Origin: Megalonaias nervosa
Taxonomy: Eukaryota; Mollusca; Bivalvia; Unionida; Unionidae
Assembly: GCA_016617855.1 (NCBI GenBank)
Contig: JAECUM010093638.1
Coordinates: forward strand, 25,389-89,388
Direction of reading: 5' to 3'
DNA length: 64,000 nucleotides
A model generated the notes under the pieces. That model saw only the letters and a program-made list of their open reading frames with translations. It made no database searches and was not told the origin of the DNA. This document shows positions 35,880 to 48,637 of the stretch, piece by piece (position 1 is the stretch's first letter; the number at the start of each line of letters is the position of its first letter). Both the position numbers and the translations under genes were made by a program.

Positions 35880-36954
35880 TGATCTAGTTGCACTTCTTTT
35901 TCACCTCATGTATGTATTTTGGTTGAAAAATTACTAAAATTGAATTGTTGACAGAACTTTGAATCTTGAAATGTACACTACTAATGTAATACTTGTATGA
36001 GACGTCGCATTATAAAGACATTATTTATTATATCATTGAAATAATGTCTAAGAGTGCTGTAGAATTGTGTGTACCAGGTTAGCATTGTATTGTATTTGCA
36101 TGTTTTGTACTTATGCATTCTGCATTAATCATTGTATTTGTGTTACTTCAATTAGAACAGATATAGCTGTACTGACATTTGCTATTTCCATGGTACATGC
36201 AAATTACTGACATTATCATTAGTATTGTATAAGCAAGTTATCGTCATTTCCATTGGATATGGAAGTTATAACATTTCCATTGGTATATGCAAGTTATCAT
36301 CATTTCCATTGGATATGCATGGTATTGGCATTTCCATTGGTATATGCAAGTTATTGCTATTTTCAGATCATTTGCCTCACCAAATACTTGATGTCAGTCG
36401 TTTGTGCCATGTATGATTATGTCCAGGCAGAATTTTGTAGTATAGGCATATATTATGAAGCCCTGTTCATCATCATTGAATGATGCAACAGTTTTGCTTT
36501 GTTAGAAGACTTGGAAATTTTGGAAAACTCAGGACTTCATTTCAGGTTTAATGTATTGAATACTGTTACATATACTTAATTTATATTATTCATTGGTTTT
36601 CTTAATGATTATGTATTATGTATATCTGTATTTTTTTACTTGACCTTTGTTAAAAATCAAGTTATTGGTGTACCTGACCTGGGACATTTATTTCTCTGTG
36701 ATTGAGGATTAAATATTCAGATCATTATTAATGTCAGACATGTTTACTTGATTTTGAGCTAAAGATACAGTCTTCATTCTGACAGTAGAAACTTCCAGAA
36801 TTGAAATTTCCCATCCATTTGACAGAATAGTTTCAAAAAGTGTTAATTGCAAGTTAGGAGAAGTGGAGAGGTATATAACCAGGTTTACCTAAGAATTATT
36901 CATTCTTGCCATAACATCTGAAGAACAATCAGTCTTATTATTGTGTTCAGTTTT
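35880..36954. other. No gene; short minisatellite
   Basis: At about 36190-36385 there are roughly six units of CATTTCCATTGGTATATGCA plus AGTTAT, period about 30-32 bp, with variation. Confidence 0.7.
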
Positions 36955-37370
36955 GAATTGGGGTGGAATTATTTATTCAAATTATTATTCATTGGAATTA
37001 CAAAGTGCTGAATAATATTCTTGGACTAAAATGTTTATTTAGAATAGCAGTGAATTCAGATGAGGACATTATGAATTTTAGTATTGGGATACATCAAAGA
37101 TTGCTAACACATCACCACAACACATTATAACATTCAAGACTACTGGCACACAATATATTCAGTATTGGAATTTATTCGGAATACCACTGGAATTCAGCTG
37201 GAATTTCATACATTTGGGCTTGTGATAGAATGTTTTGGACTGTTTGGGATTTAATTCACCAATACTGTAAGTTCATTTAAAATTTTCATTTTGTATTTTA
37301 GGGAAATAAATTTATTGAATTTTATAAAACGTAATGATTTAACTTTTTTCTGTTACTTAGTTTAAGACAG
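36955..37370 (+). repeat. Dispersed repeat R1, copy 2
   Basis: Diverged match to 7130-7475 in the same orientation (see that entry). Longer here by several small insertions. Confidence 0.5.
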
Positions 37371-38955
37371 TCGAAGAATAACAGTATGAATAGAAAGCAT
37401 GTGTAACTACATTAGTAGAATAAGTTTTGTTTGGTTAAAGGATGTATCAGATGAATCTGAATCACATTATGTAACATTATGTAAGGAATCACTCGGGATA
37501 GGATACTGTACGTCTTTCTGCTTTGTAAATAAAGTTTTTGAACATGTATTTTGGTAATGTGGCCTTGTCTTCTTGCTAGTCCATTTACCATTTGATACTC
37601 AAGTGTGACTAGGGGTGAAATGATTAATTGATATATTGATGCATTAATACTTTGAGAATCATATTGATTAAAGAGGCGAAGAATCAGTACAAAACACTAC
37701 TTCCCCATTACAAGTTATTTTAATCTTCAGCAGTTGTGAGTACTTATTACATGTAGTTGTTTGCCTTCTTATTCTTTACATTCAGGATTCATCTAAGATG
37801 GCTGTCACAGGAATATGTACTCAGTTGTGTCACATTATAAAAGAAGATTGACAAGATCCACATGCCTTCTACAGATTACAACAAAGTTACTAACACGCTT
37901 ACTTTAGAATTTGCCCCCTCCTGCCAGTTCCATGCTAATCATTTCATTCCTTCAGCGTATTCAGCTAATGATAACATATATCAACGTAAAGTAGGCATTT
38001 CAGACCATTGCTGACTTGTTCCTCCTGTATGATTTAAATACTTTACTGATTATTCAATAACCACTTTTACACAAAGTTGCTCTATTGCTTCATATCTTGT
38101 CTGCTTGGAATAAATTTGAAGGCTTCACTTCAAACTAATCCAGCAATCGATCCTAAGAAAGGTACAGTAACTTTTAACAAAGGTCCTATAAGCATTGCTA
38201 GAAATCCTCCTCAGTGAACCAGCATTGTTTCGCTTTGACTGATTGATATTTCTTTTTAACCATTTGGCAAGAAACGTTTTTGATGTTTTCCTAATCATTA
38301 TTTCAGTCTCTTGGACAAAGAGGACACTCTTTCCTAAATATTCAAAGAATATTCACACACGGTATTGATGATTTCTTTGTGGTTTTGTTATTGACTTGAT
38401 TTGCATCGAAGGATTCAATTTAGTTAATACTGAAAAAAAAATCCACAATGTTGAACTAAATGAGGAGAGAGACCCTTTCTTTTTGCTCTTTTGGAAGAAG
38501 GTTGCGTCTTGGGATGATGAGGAGAATGACATGCACTTCTTCTTGATGACATCTTTTATTTCAGGAACAAGAACACTGAAGTGATCTCACGCTTCCTTTT
38601 TATGCTGGAATTCGTCTCCACTGATTGTCGGCATGTAATATCAGCCTCCTTATCGGCAGCACCTACTGATGATGTGTTTTCAACAGCTAAATTATGGCAG
38701 TTTCTGTTTGAATACTTCCAGTAAAGTTTGTAACACACATGTTCTGTCTTGGGCGAGGACACTTATATTTAGCGAAAGCAGCAGTTGTTAAAGAAGAAGA
38801 CATCGTTGGTGCTGTGGGAGAAGGAGAAATTCCTTTAGAAATGGGTTTCCATTTTTCAGCAAATTATGAAATACAGGTGTCAAATCAGATTTGGCAGGTA
38901 TGGTCGTGAACTGCGAAGATGAGATAGAAATGTCAGGAGCAAGAGACACCGTCAT
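37371..38955 (-). other. Unassigned; possible continuation of decayed Polinton DNA
   Basis: From about 38400 to 38955 the minus strand gives patchy protein-like stretches between stops (for example near 38860-38940 and 38480-38560). It adjoins the recognisable gene remnant at 38960 on its downstream side, so it may be the next part of the element, which in copy 1 lies beyond the window edge. Not proven. Confidence 0.3.
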
Positions 38956-38959
38956 AGAG

Positions 38960-39640
38960 CAGTGAAGTTTTCTGGACTACATATGCACCCAGTGCAACAC
39001 ATCTCTTTCTGGCTGGAAATTTTTTTCTTGGGGCTTTTTTTTTTTTTATCAACTTGTGCAACCACCACTACTCTTCTTTTGATTGTGCTGCCGTCCTATG
39101 GAAGATTTAGCTTCTTTCTTTGTTTTAGCATTGGTAATAGGATCCAATTTTAAATAGGATCGAACAATGACACCTCTTAAAGGACCATTTCCACAGGGTT
39201 TCAAAATGATTTTTATTTAAGTATTGATTATTGGGTCTGCCAATTGTGACAATATTGCATTTTGTTTTTCAAAAAACCTTTTGGTTTGATGCAGTATGTG
39301 AATGATCCTTTTAAGTCAAAGACGTGCGCTCAAAATGTGTACGGACTTATTTATTTTTTCTGTGACTGATGCCATACAGTGCATGAATCAGTAGGCAGGA
39401 GGATGAGATTGAAAGGGGGCCATGTTGAATACCGTTTTTTGGAAACCGAAGTGTAGAATGTTATTATCGTTTTTATTTTTTGTTCTCAAGATAGACGCTG
39501 AAGGGGACTTGTAAATGACAGGACCTGCTTCTTGGCATCAGTGTGAAACAAATTAATATGAAGTATCAAATAATCGGGAATGGTGCGTTAAAATGGATGG
39601 GTAAATATGCATGAGGTGTTTGATTGGCATCGTCATACGC
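38960..39640 (-). pseudogene. Second copy of the Polinton-associated unknown gene
   Basis: Minus-strand remnant parallel to 57-720. Shared protein blocks are HQTKRFF, LSQ..DPII, IILKPCGNGPLRGVI and RSYLKLDPIT. DNA similarity is visible from the poly-T near 39040 to about 39620. There is an in-frame stop after DPIINT, and other breaks. The two copies are old and diverged, and the conservation of amino acids over bases suggests they were once coding. Confidence 0.75.
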
Positions 39641-39799
39641 ATAATTCAGACAAGATGGCAATTATCATGAGATATTGAAACACTTGACACTGCACGTGAA
39701 GATACACTGGTGACAAAATAAAGTTGTTAGAAAGATTTTCATAAATGGATGATCCGAAAGTTTCTAAGCCAAGACAGAATAGGGAGAGCAAATGTTTCG

Positions 39800-40440
39800 G
39801 AAGATAGGTTATCTGTATACCTGAGTAGTAGGTCACCACCATAATTGAGTAGTGCTTATCTTATTGAGTAGTACATACTTAATTGAGTAGTGCTTATCTT
39901 ATTGAATAGTACATACCTAATTGAGTAGTACATCATCTGCATACCTGAGTAGTGCTTATCTTATTGAATAGTACATACCTAATTGAGTAGTACATCATCT
40001 GCATACCTGAGTAGTGCTTATCTTATTGAGTAGTACATACCTAATTGAGTAGTACATCATCTGCATACCTGAGTAGTGCTTATCTTATTGAGTAGTACAT
40101 ACCTAATTGAGTAGTACATCATCTGCATACCCGAGTAGTGCTTATCTTATTGAATAGTGCATACCTAATTGAGTAGTACATCATCTGCATACCTGAGTAG
40201 TGCTTACCTAATTGAGTAGTGCTTACCCAATTGAGTAGTAAGTCATCTGCATACCTGAGTAGTACTTACCTAATTGAGTAGTAAGTTATCGGCATACCTG
40301 AATAGTGCTTACCTAATTGAGTAGTAAGTCACCGGCATACGTAACTGAACAGTAATTATCGAATTGAACAGTGTTGACCTAATTGTTTAGTGCTTACCAA
40401 ATGGAGTAGCAAGTCATCTATATACCTAACTGTGTCTTTG
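39800..40440. repeat. 62-bp minisatellite
   Basis: About ten units built on GAGTAGTGCTTATCTTATTG, GAGTAGTACATACCTAATTG and GAGTAGTACATCATCTGCAT. Each 62-bp unit is itself three related 20-bp pieces starting GAGTAGT. Units near the right end are degenerate. Confidence 0.95.
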
Positions 40441-42030
40441 TCTTCCTATTAGTACATGGATGTGCTGCAGACAAATAAATTACGCTCGTTGTTGTTGTAG
40501 TGGTATTTTTATTGGTGACAATGAATATTGGTGATAATGAAAATAATCAAAGTTTTATCAGGGCTGTAGAAGTGCCCTTTTTCACCAACTCGTCTAGGAA
40601 AGTAAATTGAGAAAGGTGATCGGTACTGTACTAACCAATTTCTTACTATTCCCATCTTTTTCTACATACACAAAATAATCTTTCGAGTTTCTCCATTTCT
40701 GCGACCACTGTAGCAAACCATCTTTGCCTTATTACTGGAAATTTTAATAAAAACAAAATAAAATCAGTGTAAATAAAGGAGCTAAAAACAACATTAAGTT
40801 TTGTTATTTATCATTTTGATTTAGATTAAGACTTGCTACTAAATATGTCAGCTGGGGCCCCTGAGTCACCTGCGACACAACTGAGCGGGAGATGATAACG
40901 TTTCCTCGGAATCTAAAGGGGATTGGTATTTTATCCTCCACAAAGGTCACTTTGATGTTCAAAAGGTACTTGCATCCATATTTGATCATAAAATGTTAAT
41001 ATTAGAGAATTATGGTAGTTCAGTAGATAGAGTGTCTGACTCGAAACACCAGGGTCATGGTTTCTATACCTGCCCCCACCAGCACGGATCGATGACAGGT
41101 AGAATTGGCTTGTGGGGCAACACAAACTATATTGTTATGTTAGAATTACAGAAAAGACAAAATGGGAAAGTCTTAAAAAGTCACTACAACATATCATGAT
41201 AATTTAAAAATTTATCACTGCATGTCATTTAATTACTAAAGGACACCTATAGAAACCTTGTCAGAACCTCTCTGCCCCTCGTCTTTCTGTTACTTTCAGA
41301 TTAGATGCACTTATATCCCACGTTAATTATTGCAATGTTACAGATAAGTGGAAAACGGCCAACGTTATGGTTGTCATATGTCCTCCTTTCCAGGATAGGT
41401 CCTCTTTTTCCAGGACAGGTCCTCTTTTCCATGATAGGTCCTCTTTTTCCAGATTTGCCCTCCTTTCGGTCCTTAAATCTTCATCTAGATACTGATAGAG
41501 AGAGATATGTCCATTATCCGGAGTGTCTTCTTTTTAGAAAACTCAAATATGGTTACCCTAACCAACATGTCATTATAAACAAACAAACTCGACCATGTAC
41601 AACAGCTGAAGGCAAAGACAAGTCATGTATGAAACGATAACACCTTTCATCACCTATTTGATATACAACATTGTCACTATGTTATTCTATACGGAAGAGA
41701 GGCAGCAGTGACCTGATTTGTAATGAATACCATAGTATCTGAAGACAGTTATATTGCTGCTTATTATCATAAAAGGCACTGAAATTAAATTTGGCACATT
41801 AAAGCAACTGTTCACCTTTGCGAGAAATGAGAAAGGCAGTTTGCGCCGCAAAAAAAGGGATTTCTTGGGGAGGGGAGGGGAAGACTTGGCATCGTATAAA
41901 GAAGAGTTTGGCGGGCGTGACAAGATACGGTTTAATGGGGAGCAATAACGTCATGACATTGCACCATCATAAAATAACAAGGCTGAAACAGCAACTTAAC
42001 TGTACTGCTCTGAAGTTTTGTATTTTGATG
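40441..42030. other. No firm gene; weak tRNA-like and LINE-like traces
   Basis: At about 41015-41080 the plus strand shows GGTAGTTCAGTAGATAGAG and GGTCATGGTTTCTATACC, resembling a worn tRNA or SINE head. At 41390-41450 there are three short units of AGGTCCTCTTTTTCCAG. Confidence 0.35.
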
Positions 42031-42033
42031 TAC

Positions 42034-42256
42034 AGCACTGGGAAATCATGCCACAGACATATGGCATCATGTCCCACCAAGTCGCATTATCCTGTCATCA
42101 GGCCGACTAGTCCTAACACTAACTCTTAATGCTGAGCGCCAAGCGAGGCAGCTGTTACTACCATTTTATATCTTTGGTATGACTCAGACGGGGTTCGAAC
42201 CCGCAACCTCCCGCATTAGAGCCAGACGCTCTAACCAATTAGACCACCGGAGCGGT
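42034..42256 (-). mobile_element. tRNA-derived SINE, family A, copy 2
   Basis: Minus-strand head CCGGTGGTCTAATTGGTTAG (A box) and GCGGGTTCGAACCCCG (B box), with a body matching copy 1 (GACAGGATAATGCGACTTGG, GATGCCATATGTCTGTGGCA). The head is better preserved than in copy 1 and looks like a true tRNA at its start, but the SINE body shows it is not a tRNA gene. Confidence 0.85.
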
Positions 42257-42596
42257 CTTTGGTATAGATAATAATATAACATCTTTTATCTTCGAATGTT
42301 AGAAGCCTGCAATGTTGGGCCTTTTAACCAAGTGACACTTTTCATTCGGTAGAAAAATGATGTATTTCTAGTATGCTGCCAAGAAACTCATGATGCGACG
42401 AACGATTCAGCACACAATAACGTTCTTAATTTCTTTTCAGAATACTTAGGTAAGAAAGTTAATTATTTCTGAGCTCACCAATTAAAATGTGTCTGGACCT
42501 AACCAACGTGTTGAAATTAACTGACCCCTGGAGAAACTCCAATTAAGAATTAAATATGCATACCTGCAAAAAGAGATTAAGTCAGTGGTGGGGGGG

Positions 42597-42720
42597 GGGG
42601 GTCTACTAGAAGGAAGGCGGTTGAGGCAAAGAAAAATATAACGAGCCTTGTTCTATTGTGAGTTTGGTTTGGACCAGTTCAAACGATGTGTATTCGAAAT
42701 CGAAACTTGAAGGCAACGAA
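42597..42720 (-). mobile_element. LINE endonuclease-region fragment
   Basis: Matches part of the 59.6-62.6 kb LINE near 62320-62430: shared CTACTAG.AGGA.GGCGGT/GCAGT, GAGT.TGGTTTGGAC.AGTT and CAAACGATGTGT. Only about 120 bp of a relative. Confidence 0.75.
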
Positions 42721-44540
42721 TTCAACCTATTTATGTCACCTTTCCAACTGAAGCACGTCATGCTATATTTTTAGGCTCAGACAGTCAGAGTGCATCATAA
42801 ACATATACAATTGGTTTGCTTCTTTTGTATGCGGGATGATGCGTGGCGTTACTCCCAGTTATGTACAAAGCATTTCAACTTACAAACAATCACTGACGTG
42901 TTTTGTGTCGACCAATCATAATGCAAAATGATATGTCGCGTGTCTCAGACGACCTAATAAAGCACTTTGCAAATTTTACTATAGTACAGTGCTTTGGGGC
43001 GAACAAAAAGACAAGGGCTATTGTTGGGATGTATGTGCAGTCATTCCGACGATGAACTATGAGAGTGCCGCCATTACTTCAAGTACTCAACTAGAGCTAT
43101 TGAATTTTTTACTTTCTCTGATCTGGTTTTTTTTTTTTCGGTACCGACAGAATGCGATGAATTTAAGACATATCAAGAAGGTAAGTTTCAGATAATTTTA
43201 CAAGTCAAACAGAGGAGGAAGCGACTTTCATCCAACAGTAACAACATCAAAACAACCAGAAGTGGAAACAAGAGATGAAACTGATGGTTGTCAGCGATCA
43301 CCAATGAGAGCAGTGAAACAGTGGTGTCTTACATCGAATCCTGGCGGAACTTAAAGTGGTGAATGTCATGCAAAAACTGTTTGGAACACCTTAAAGAGAA
43401 GATACGCACCTCCCAAAACATCCAAACCATCAATAGAAACCACAAGAACAACAACAAAGATATAGATGCCTGGGGCAGCTGGACGTGGACGAAGAAATGG
43501 TTGAGGCAGATGGAGTTGACGACTAAAAGTCTATGATTTCCTTTATACAAATTTCAGATAGCTATTGCCAAGGTCATCGATATATATTTCGGAAGAGATA
43601 TTAATCATAGATGCCTAACTTAGTCAAAACCAAATACAAACAAAAAGTTTCTGTGTATGCATATGCAAAAAGAAACCTCGAGGTTCATATTAAAAACACA
43701 AACTTATATTTGTACATCAGCATGATTTAAGGGAAAGAGCGAACAAATTACCAGGATTTGACTTAAACTCTAAAATAACCAACATGACTTATACTAATTA
43801 ATGTTCCTCGCATAAATGGGAGAAAGAAGTGGCACACTGAGCGTTTAAGGAAAATGTCAAGTGTGAACGTGAATCTAATTTTCATCTGCAAATCTATACC
43901 TACTGACATCAAAGTTTTAAAAATGTAGTCGTTACTCAGGTCAATTAAAAAAAGTATAGCATGATCTGTAACAGAATGTGGGCGCACATTTATTTGATAA
44001 TGTATTCTTAAACGAATAACAGCCTTTCTTTCGGATGGTGAAAAACTCGGTTAATTGAAGCAGTCTCCTCAGATATCATGAGAAGTAGTATTTTTTCTTT
44101 TCTCGGCAGCAGCATTTAAAATGAGCTTTAAGAAAGTTATTTACAAAAATTAATTTACATATTTACCTCCTAATAAACTTTTCACTAAATAATTTTGTGC
44201 ATGCTTAAATCTAGTATTTGTTCACAGTACACATATAATCAGCTGATTCTACATTGGATAGATAGAAATCTTGATGGGTAGAGGAAAGAAGCTGGTATTG
44301 CACTTAATGCAAATTTCATTAACCATCGAATTTAATGATAATACTGTATGTAAACTCCTCTGTTATATTTTTAGATTCACAAAGTCAGTGACAAGTAATT
44401 AAGGAAAAAATCAGGCGACGTAATATATATTTTCCCTCGTCTCTGCCTTAGGGACCCCAAATTTTTAATATTACCCACAGGTTTGATACCAAAGTCTGTT
44501 TTTACTCATTCTAACTCTCAGTTCTGACACTAAAGTAGTA
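42721..44540. other. No gene seen
   Basis: The plus frame 42989-43195 and minus frame 43763-43987 have no recognised motif. Confidence 0.45.
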
Positions 44541-44544
44541 TTGT

Positions 44545-44731
44545 AGTAGTATAAATTTTTGGGGCTATGAGCGCGTTTCCATATACCATCATCTAGCGCT
44601 CATAGCAACCGTGATTTTTGTTCATTTTAAGCCTTCTATCAAATGATGAGAAATTTATAACGAAAACGAGATTTTTAAATCGCACTTACCGTGTATTAAC
44701 ACTGAGCTAGCCCCCAAAAATGTATACTACT
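44545..44731. mobile_element. 187-bp TIR unit at left terminus
   Basis: Bounded by AGTAGTATAAATTTTTGGGG (44545) and a near-complement ending at 44731 (TAGCCCCCAAAAATGTATAC then TACT). The right terminus of the big palindrome keeps the inner sequence but lacks the second boundary. Contains an 11-bp perfect hairpin GCTATGAGCGC (44564-44574) / GCGCTCATAGC (44596-44606). It may be a MITE derived from the element end. Confidence 0.65.
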
Positions 44732-44887
44732 GATTTAACATAATTATGTTACATAAAATTTATTTAATTAATTTACATAAATAAAAATTACATAAAATTA
44801 CATGAATCAAACTTATATAATTAAGTTACATAAAATTTATTTAATTAATTTACATAAAATTATATAAATATTACATAAAATTATATA

Positions 44888-45298
44888 ATGAGTTTTGGAT
44901 TTGGTAGAGATTACATGTTGAGTTGCGTTGAAAGTTTTGCAAAATCTACTGAGTAATTCAATATCGCTACACTAAGCACTACAACAAAAATAAATTTTCG
45001 CAATAATAATATAAAAATAGTTGCCTTTAATTTCAGTAAAAAAGAAATTAAAAAATTTAAATCACTAAAAACTGCAGTTATAAAACTTTAAACTCGCGCA
45101 GATAAAATCAGCCAAGATAATTATTTTCAAACTTCTGATGGCTCATATTGGATTTGTTACAGAGTTAAGTATAAATATGACCAAGAAAAGATTGATGACT
45201 TAATGTCAGATCCGTTAATAGATATTTACACATATTTGATAAACAACCTTCCTGAACAACGGCGACAACAAGAACTTTCTAGTCTTATAATGACCTAA
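44888..45298 (+). pseudogene. Small gene 2, left copy, unknown function
   Basis: A 137-codon frame from ATG 44888 (MSFGFGRDYMLSC) to TAA 45298. It has an in-frame TAA about codon 24 (CAA in the right copy) and a TAA at 45089-45091 (codon 68) that the right copy shares. After it the frame stays open and protein-like (TRADKISQDNYFQTSDGSYW, then EKIDDLMSDPLIDIYTYL). It runs toward the polymerase and overlaps its 3' end by 84 bases. No family recognised. Retention of the same frame, without indels, in both arms supports it as a real former gene, possibly two short ones. Confidence 0.5.
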
Positions 45299-48200
45299 CA
45301 CGAGCATGTTTATGCTTTCAGCACAATAACGTTTATCATCAAAATTAGTTCGACCTTGCTTAATTACTCTATCAGTTTTTATCTGATGTTTATATGATCT
45401 TATCGTTGTCATTTCGGCGAGATGTTTTTCATTGTTGAATAACACTGACAGATAATCATCATGAGTAACATTATTTTTTACAACTGACTTCCTCACACCT
45501 TTTAATTTTTTGTTTCTTTTCCAGCAGCAGTTTTTATCGAGTACATCTTGCTATGTAGTCCAACAAACTCCCGAACAATACCAAAGCTAAACTCATCTTT
45601 CATCAACCCCATCACCTTTTTATTAGTCAGATCATGAAAAGGATTATCGCGAGGAACGTCTGATAAATCAAATAATTCCTTGTTTTTATAAATATCTTGA
45701 TAAATGTCATCCGCAAATATTTCATAAACGAGTGAGTCAGTGTCAGTAAACAACAAGTTAGAATTAGGCCAAACGTGTTTCACAAAATTATAATAAAGTC
45801 GTACATGAGCCATTTTGATGTTTCTAGTACCGTTGTACCAACAAATACTGGTTTGTTGAGAATCAGGTTTGTCTTATGGTTTTTTTTTTTTTTTTTTAAA
45901 TCATAGCGAGATTTTCGTTTATATGTAGCATTCCAGCAAACTTCTCTGACACAACTAACTTACTACAACACTTGACACTATTAAAGAGTTTGATATCAAC
46001 TCTATTACGGATATTTTCCATTGTCTTACCAAAGACGGATTTGTTCATAAGTTTAAAGAAATCTTTTTCAAAATCTGTTGTTGCTTTTGTTCTCATATCA
46101 TTGTTAAACTTAATATAGTCGGACATCCAACGAGACTGCTTTACACGTAATACTCGATGAATTTTCCTCAAAATCAAACCATTGTCAAGTGCTTGTTTAA
46201 GATTTCTGTAATGACAAACATAATTATATTTATTTAACAAATTAGGTACTAGCTTCTCGATTGAACAATGTTTTCTTCGCCGATGTATAATTGTTCTCGC
46301 GATAACAGTGAATCAGGTATAATCATTTTTTTCTGGCAGGAACGGATAATCGTTGTGTAAGTCATGTAATGTTTCATTATAATCAACATCAACTTCAAGA
46401 TAATAGGTGTGATCAGCATCAGATAAATCTTTAGTTAGATTACTCATATCATCAAGAAAATCTTGTTCAGTTACCCAGCAATCACAACAATACGGCATAG
46501 CTTGTGACATCGTCCAACTATATAACGCGTTCTTGTCGAAGTAACGTATATACGAGGAAGGTTTATCAGGATTATAATTGCTCATATACTTGTTGTTAGC
46601 ACGCGCATATTTCTTTGATATTATGCTTATTCCGCCTCGAATTGACTTTTCAATAAAATGATACATCTCAATGCTTCCTTCTGTTATTAGTTCGGTTCTC
46701 GCGTTAGTTAGTTTGTATAAGGGGTTCCATGACAAACCAGGCGATGCAAAATACCAACAAGGATCTAACTTATACTTGTTGATACCTGTTCTTCGAAAAC
46801 TTTGAAATATATCATCGAGTAACAGCGTGTCTTGAATCCGATATAAGGCTAAATAATCACCTAAGGTTTTACAGCTAAATTTACTCCAAACTTGACAAGC
46901 GTGATTATATTCATTATCAGATGTATTTTCGTTGTTCAGCGACGAATAAAATTTATCTTTATCAGGTAATGATGTTTCATCAAGCTGTTGTATACTATTG
47001 ATGTACTCGTAAGGAAAGATACATTTCTTTGTCATCAAACTAACATTATCCGTGAAATGCTCCGTCAACGATATAAACTCGCTACAGTTTTTTGCTAGTG
47101 CGTCTAACGAGCTGTTCATAAATTGCATCGAATCTATAAAACGAAGAGGGCCAACAGTCAACGACAAATTTCTCGGCGTTATTTGGAATACCGTTTATTT
47201 TACGATTTTGACATAACTTAATAATATCAGTAAGACCGAGCGCGTTAATGATAAAATGACAGTCATATCTTCGAAAATTATGAGCAATACAGGGAATGAA
47301 CTGGAGTGACTGAAATCTTAAGTTATATTCATTATGAGCTGATCCCCGGTAACAACCTGTGATATGACAATGATCATGAACTTTTTTAGTGAAATCATCA
47401 GAAGTTTGTAGAAAAGGTTTTTCACAAATATGACAATGTGTCGCCGTTGCATACTCGTTTTTTTATGTTCTGGTGTTAGTGGCGTCATTGGAGTTACTTT
47501 CGACAGTTTTGCAAATATTTTATTTGCTTCATTAAACAAATTCTTTATCAACCAAACTGCAGCTTCCTCAGCATTATTATTTGTTCTGCGATATAATTTA
47601 ACACGTGATGATAAACTAGGATTAACAAGGCAATTAACTTTATAAGCAACAGCTACTGGAACGTGATTAAACGCGTGTGTGGTCAATCGTGATCCTACAA
47701 TGCTGCTATCATCATAATTAATTTGTTCTTGTAAAGACTCGAAATCGTACGTGATTGTAAAAGGTATGATAAACTTCTTTTTATAATTATTAAAGCATAA
47801 GATTTTATTTTCTTTTGTTGGTAATGGTGTGCGTTGATCATATACACAATATTTTATATGACCTTGTAGTCGTTCGGGATTAGTAATGCCTTGTAAGCAA
47901 CGATAACAAAAGTATTTCTTTTCCTTGTGTTTGCTATATTGCTTTCCAGCTAGTCCGTTAAAGTTTTGGTCCACGAGTAATGGTTCTTGAACAACAATAA
48001 ATTTTTTGTACTGGGATTAGCATTAGGCGATATCCGGAGCGGAAATTTATTATAGTTATCATCAACACCAAAAACATTAATTCGACCTGGTAATAAAGCT
48101 GTATTATTACGTTGGATAACAGCAATTTGAGATATTGGAATTGGGAAGATATTCCAGTGAAATTCAACTTTGACTCGTGTTGCCTATTTTTGAAAACTCT

Positions 48201-48440
48201 GTTAGGATCCTTGTTAAGAGAAAATAACGCTTCTAGTAACTGCCATTTGATACACATATTATCATCACTAATAACGTTTACACAGCATTGGCTGTCTTTT
48301 ATTTTCTTTGGAAGTTTAACAAACTTTCCAGCTCGTAGTTGATCATATCTGTGGACGTGAATAAGTAATTGTTCCCGATTTAATAAAATCCAACCAGATC
48401 CACCTGACGTGTACTCGTCAACGAGTAAATCTAACTCTTC
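45215..48440 (-). pseudogene. DNA polymerase B (PF03175-like), left copy, frameshifted
   Basis: From the centre outward on the minus strand: ELDLLVDEYTSGGSGW and CCVNVISDDNMCIKWQ (N-terminal region typical of this family), INVFGVDD, a zinc-finger-like CYRCLQGI...HIKYC, exonuclease I YDFES near 47746, an endonuclease-VII-like HDHCHITG motif, exonuclease II HNFRRYD, then SIRGGISIISKKYA, polymerase A YFDKNALYSWTMSQ (near 46540), polymerase B LMNKSVFGKTMEN (near 46045) and polymerase C TDTDSLVYEI (near 45745). The C-terminus ends at 45215. Open pieces are 47958-48257, 47318-47974, 46313-47167, 45896-46240, 45502-45813 and 45215-45496. Breaks include an expanded poly-A (minus strand) near 45884-45897. 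The exonuclease and polymerase residues are intact, but the gene is broken. It is distinct from the Polinton polymerase at 1.5 kb. Confidence 0.9.
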
Positions 48441-48637
48441 TACTTGAAAACGCTATCAAATATATTTTGCAGATAGAGGTGTGGATGAAAATATTAGTTG
48501 AGTTACTCTTTTTATTTGCCCATTCAACCGAAGAAGATAAATACGCTAGTGTATATATGAAATCGAAACCTCGTGTAATATTTACATATGATGATATTAA
48601 TGAGCTTGTTGACAAACTAGTAAACGAGTTAGATTTA
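47825..48637. other. Unpaired centre of the palindrome
   Basis: The minus strand from 48440 to 47825 encodes the N-terminal part of the left polymerase, absent from the right copy. The plus strand from 48467 to 48637 encodes what looks like the still more N-terminal part (SKPRVIFTYDDINELVDKLV). The two pieces meet at the same residues: NELDL on the plus strand at about 48628 and ELDLLVDEY on the minus strand at about 48435. The right copy jumps from LDL to KENKIL. So the right arm lost about 600 bp, and the left arm lost its first part at the fold. Confidence 0.7.

Noticed and set aside
41278..41345. A LINE reverse-transcriptase end (RLDALISHVNYCN resembling SRLDYCNS)
   Set aside because: Only about a dozen residues match, and no flanking LINE sequence is readable.
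42181..42256. A tRNA gene on the minus strand (good A and B boxes)
   Set aside because: The same head and the sequence after it recur at 32400-32625 with a shared SINE body, so it is a SINE head, not a tRNA gene.
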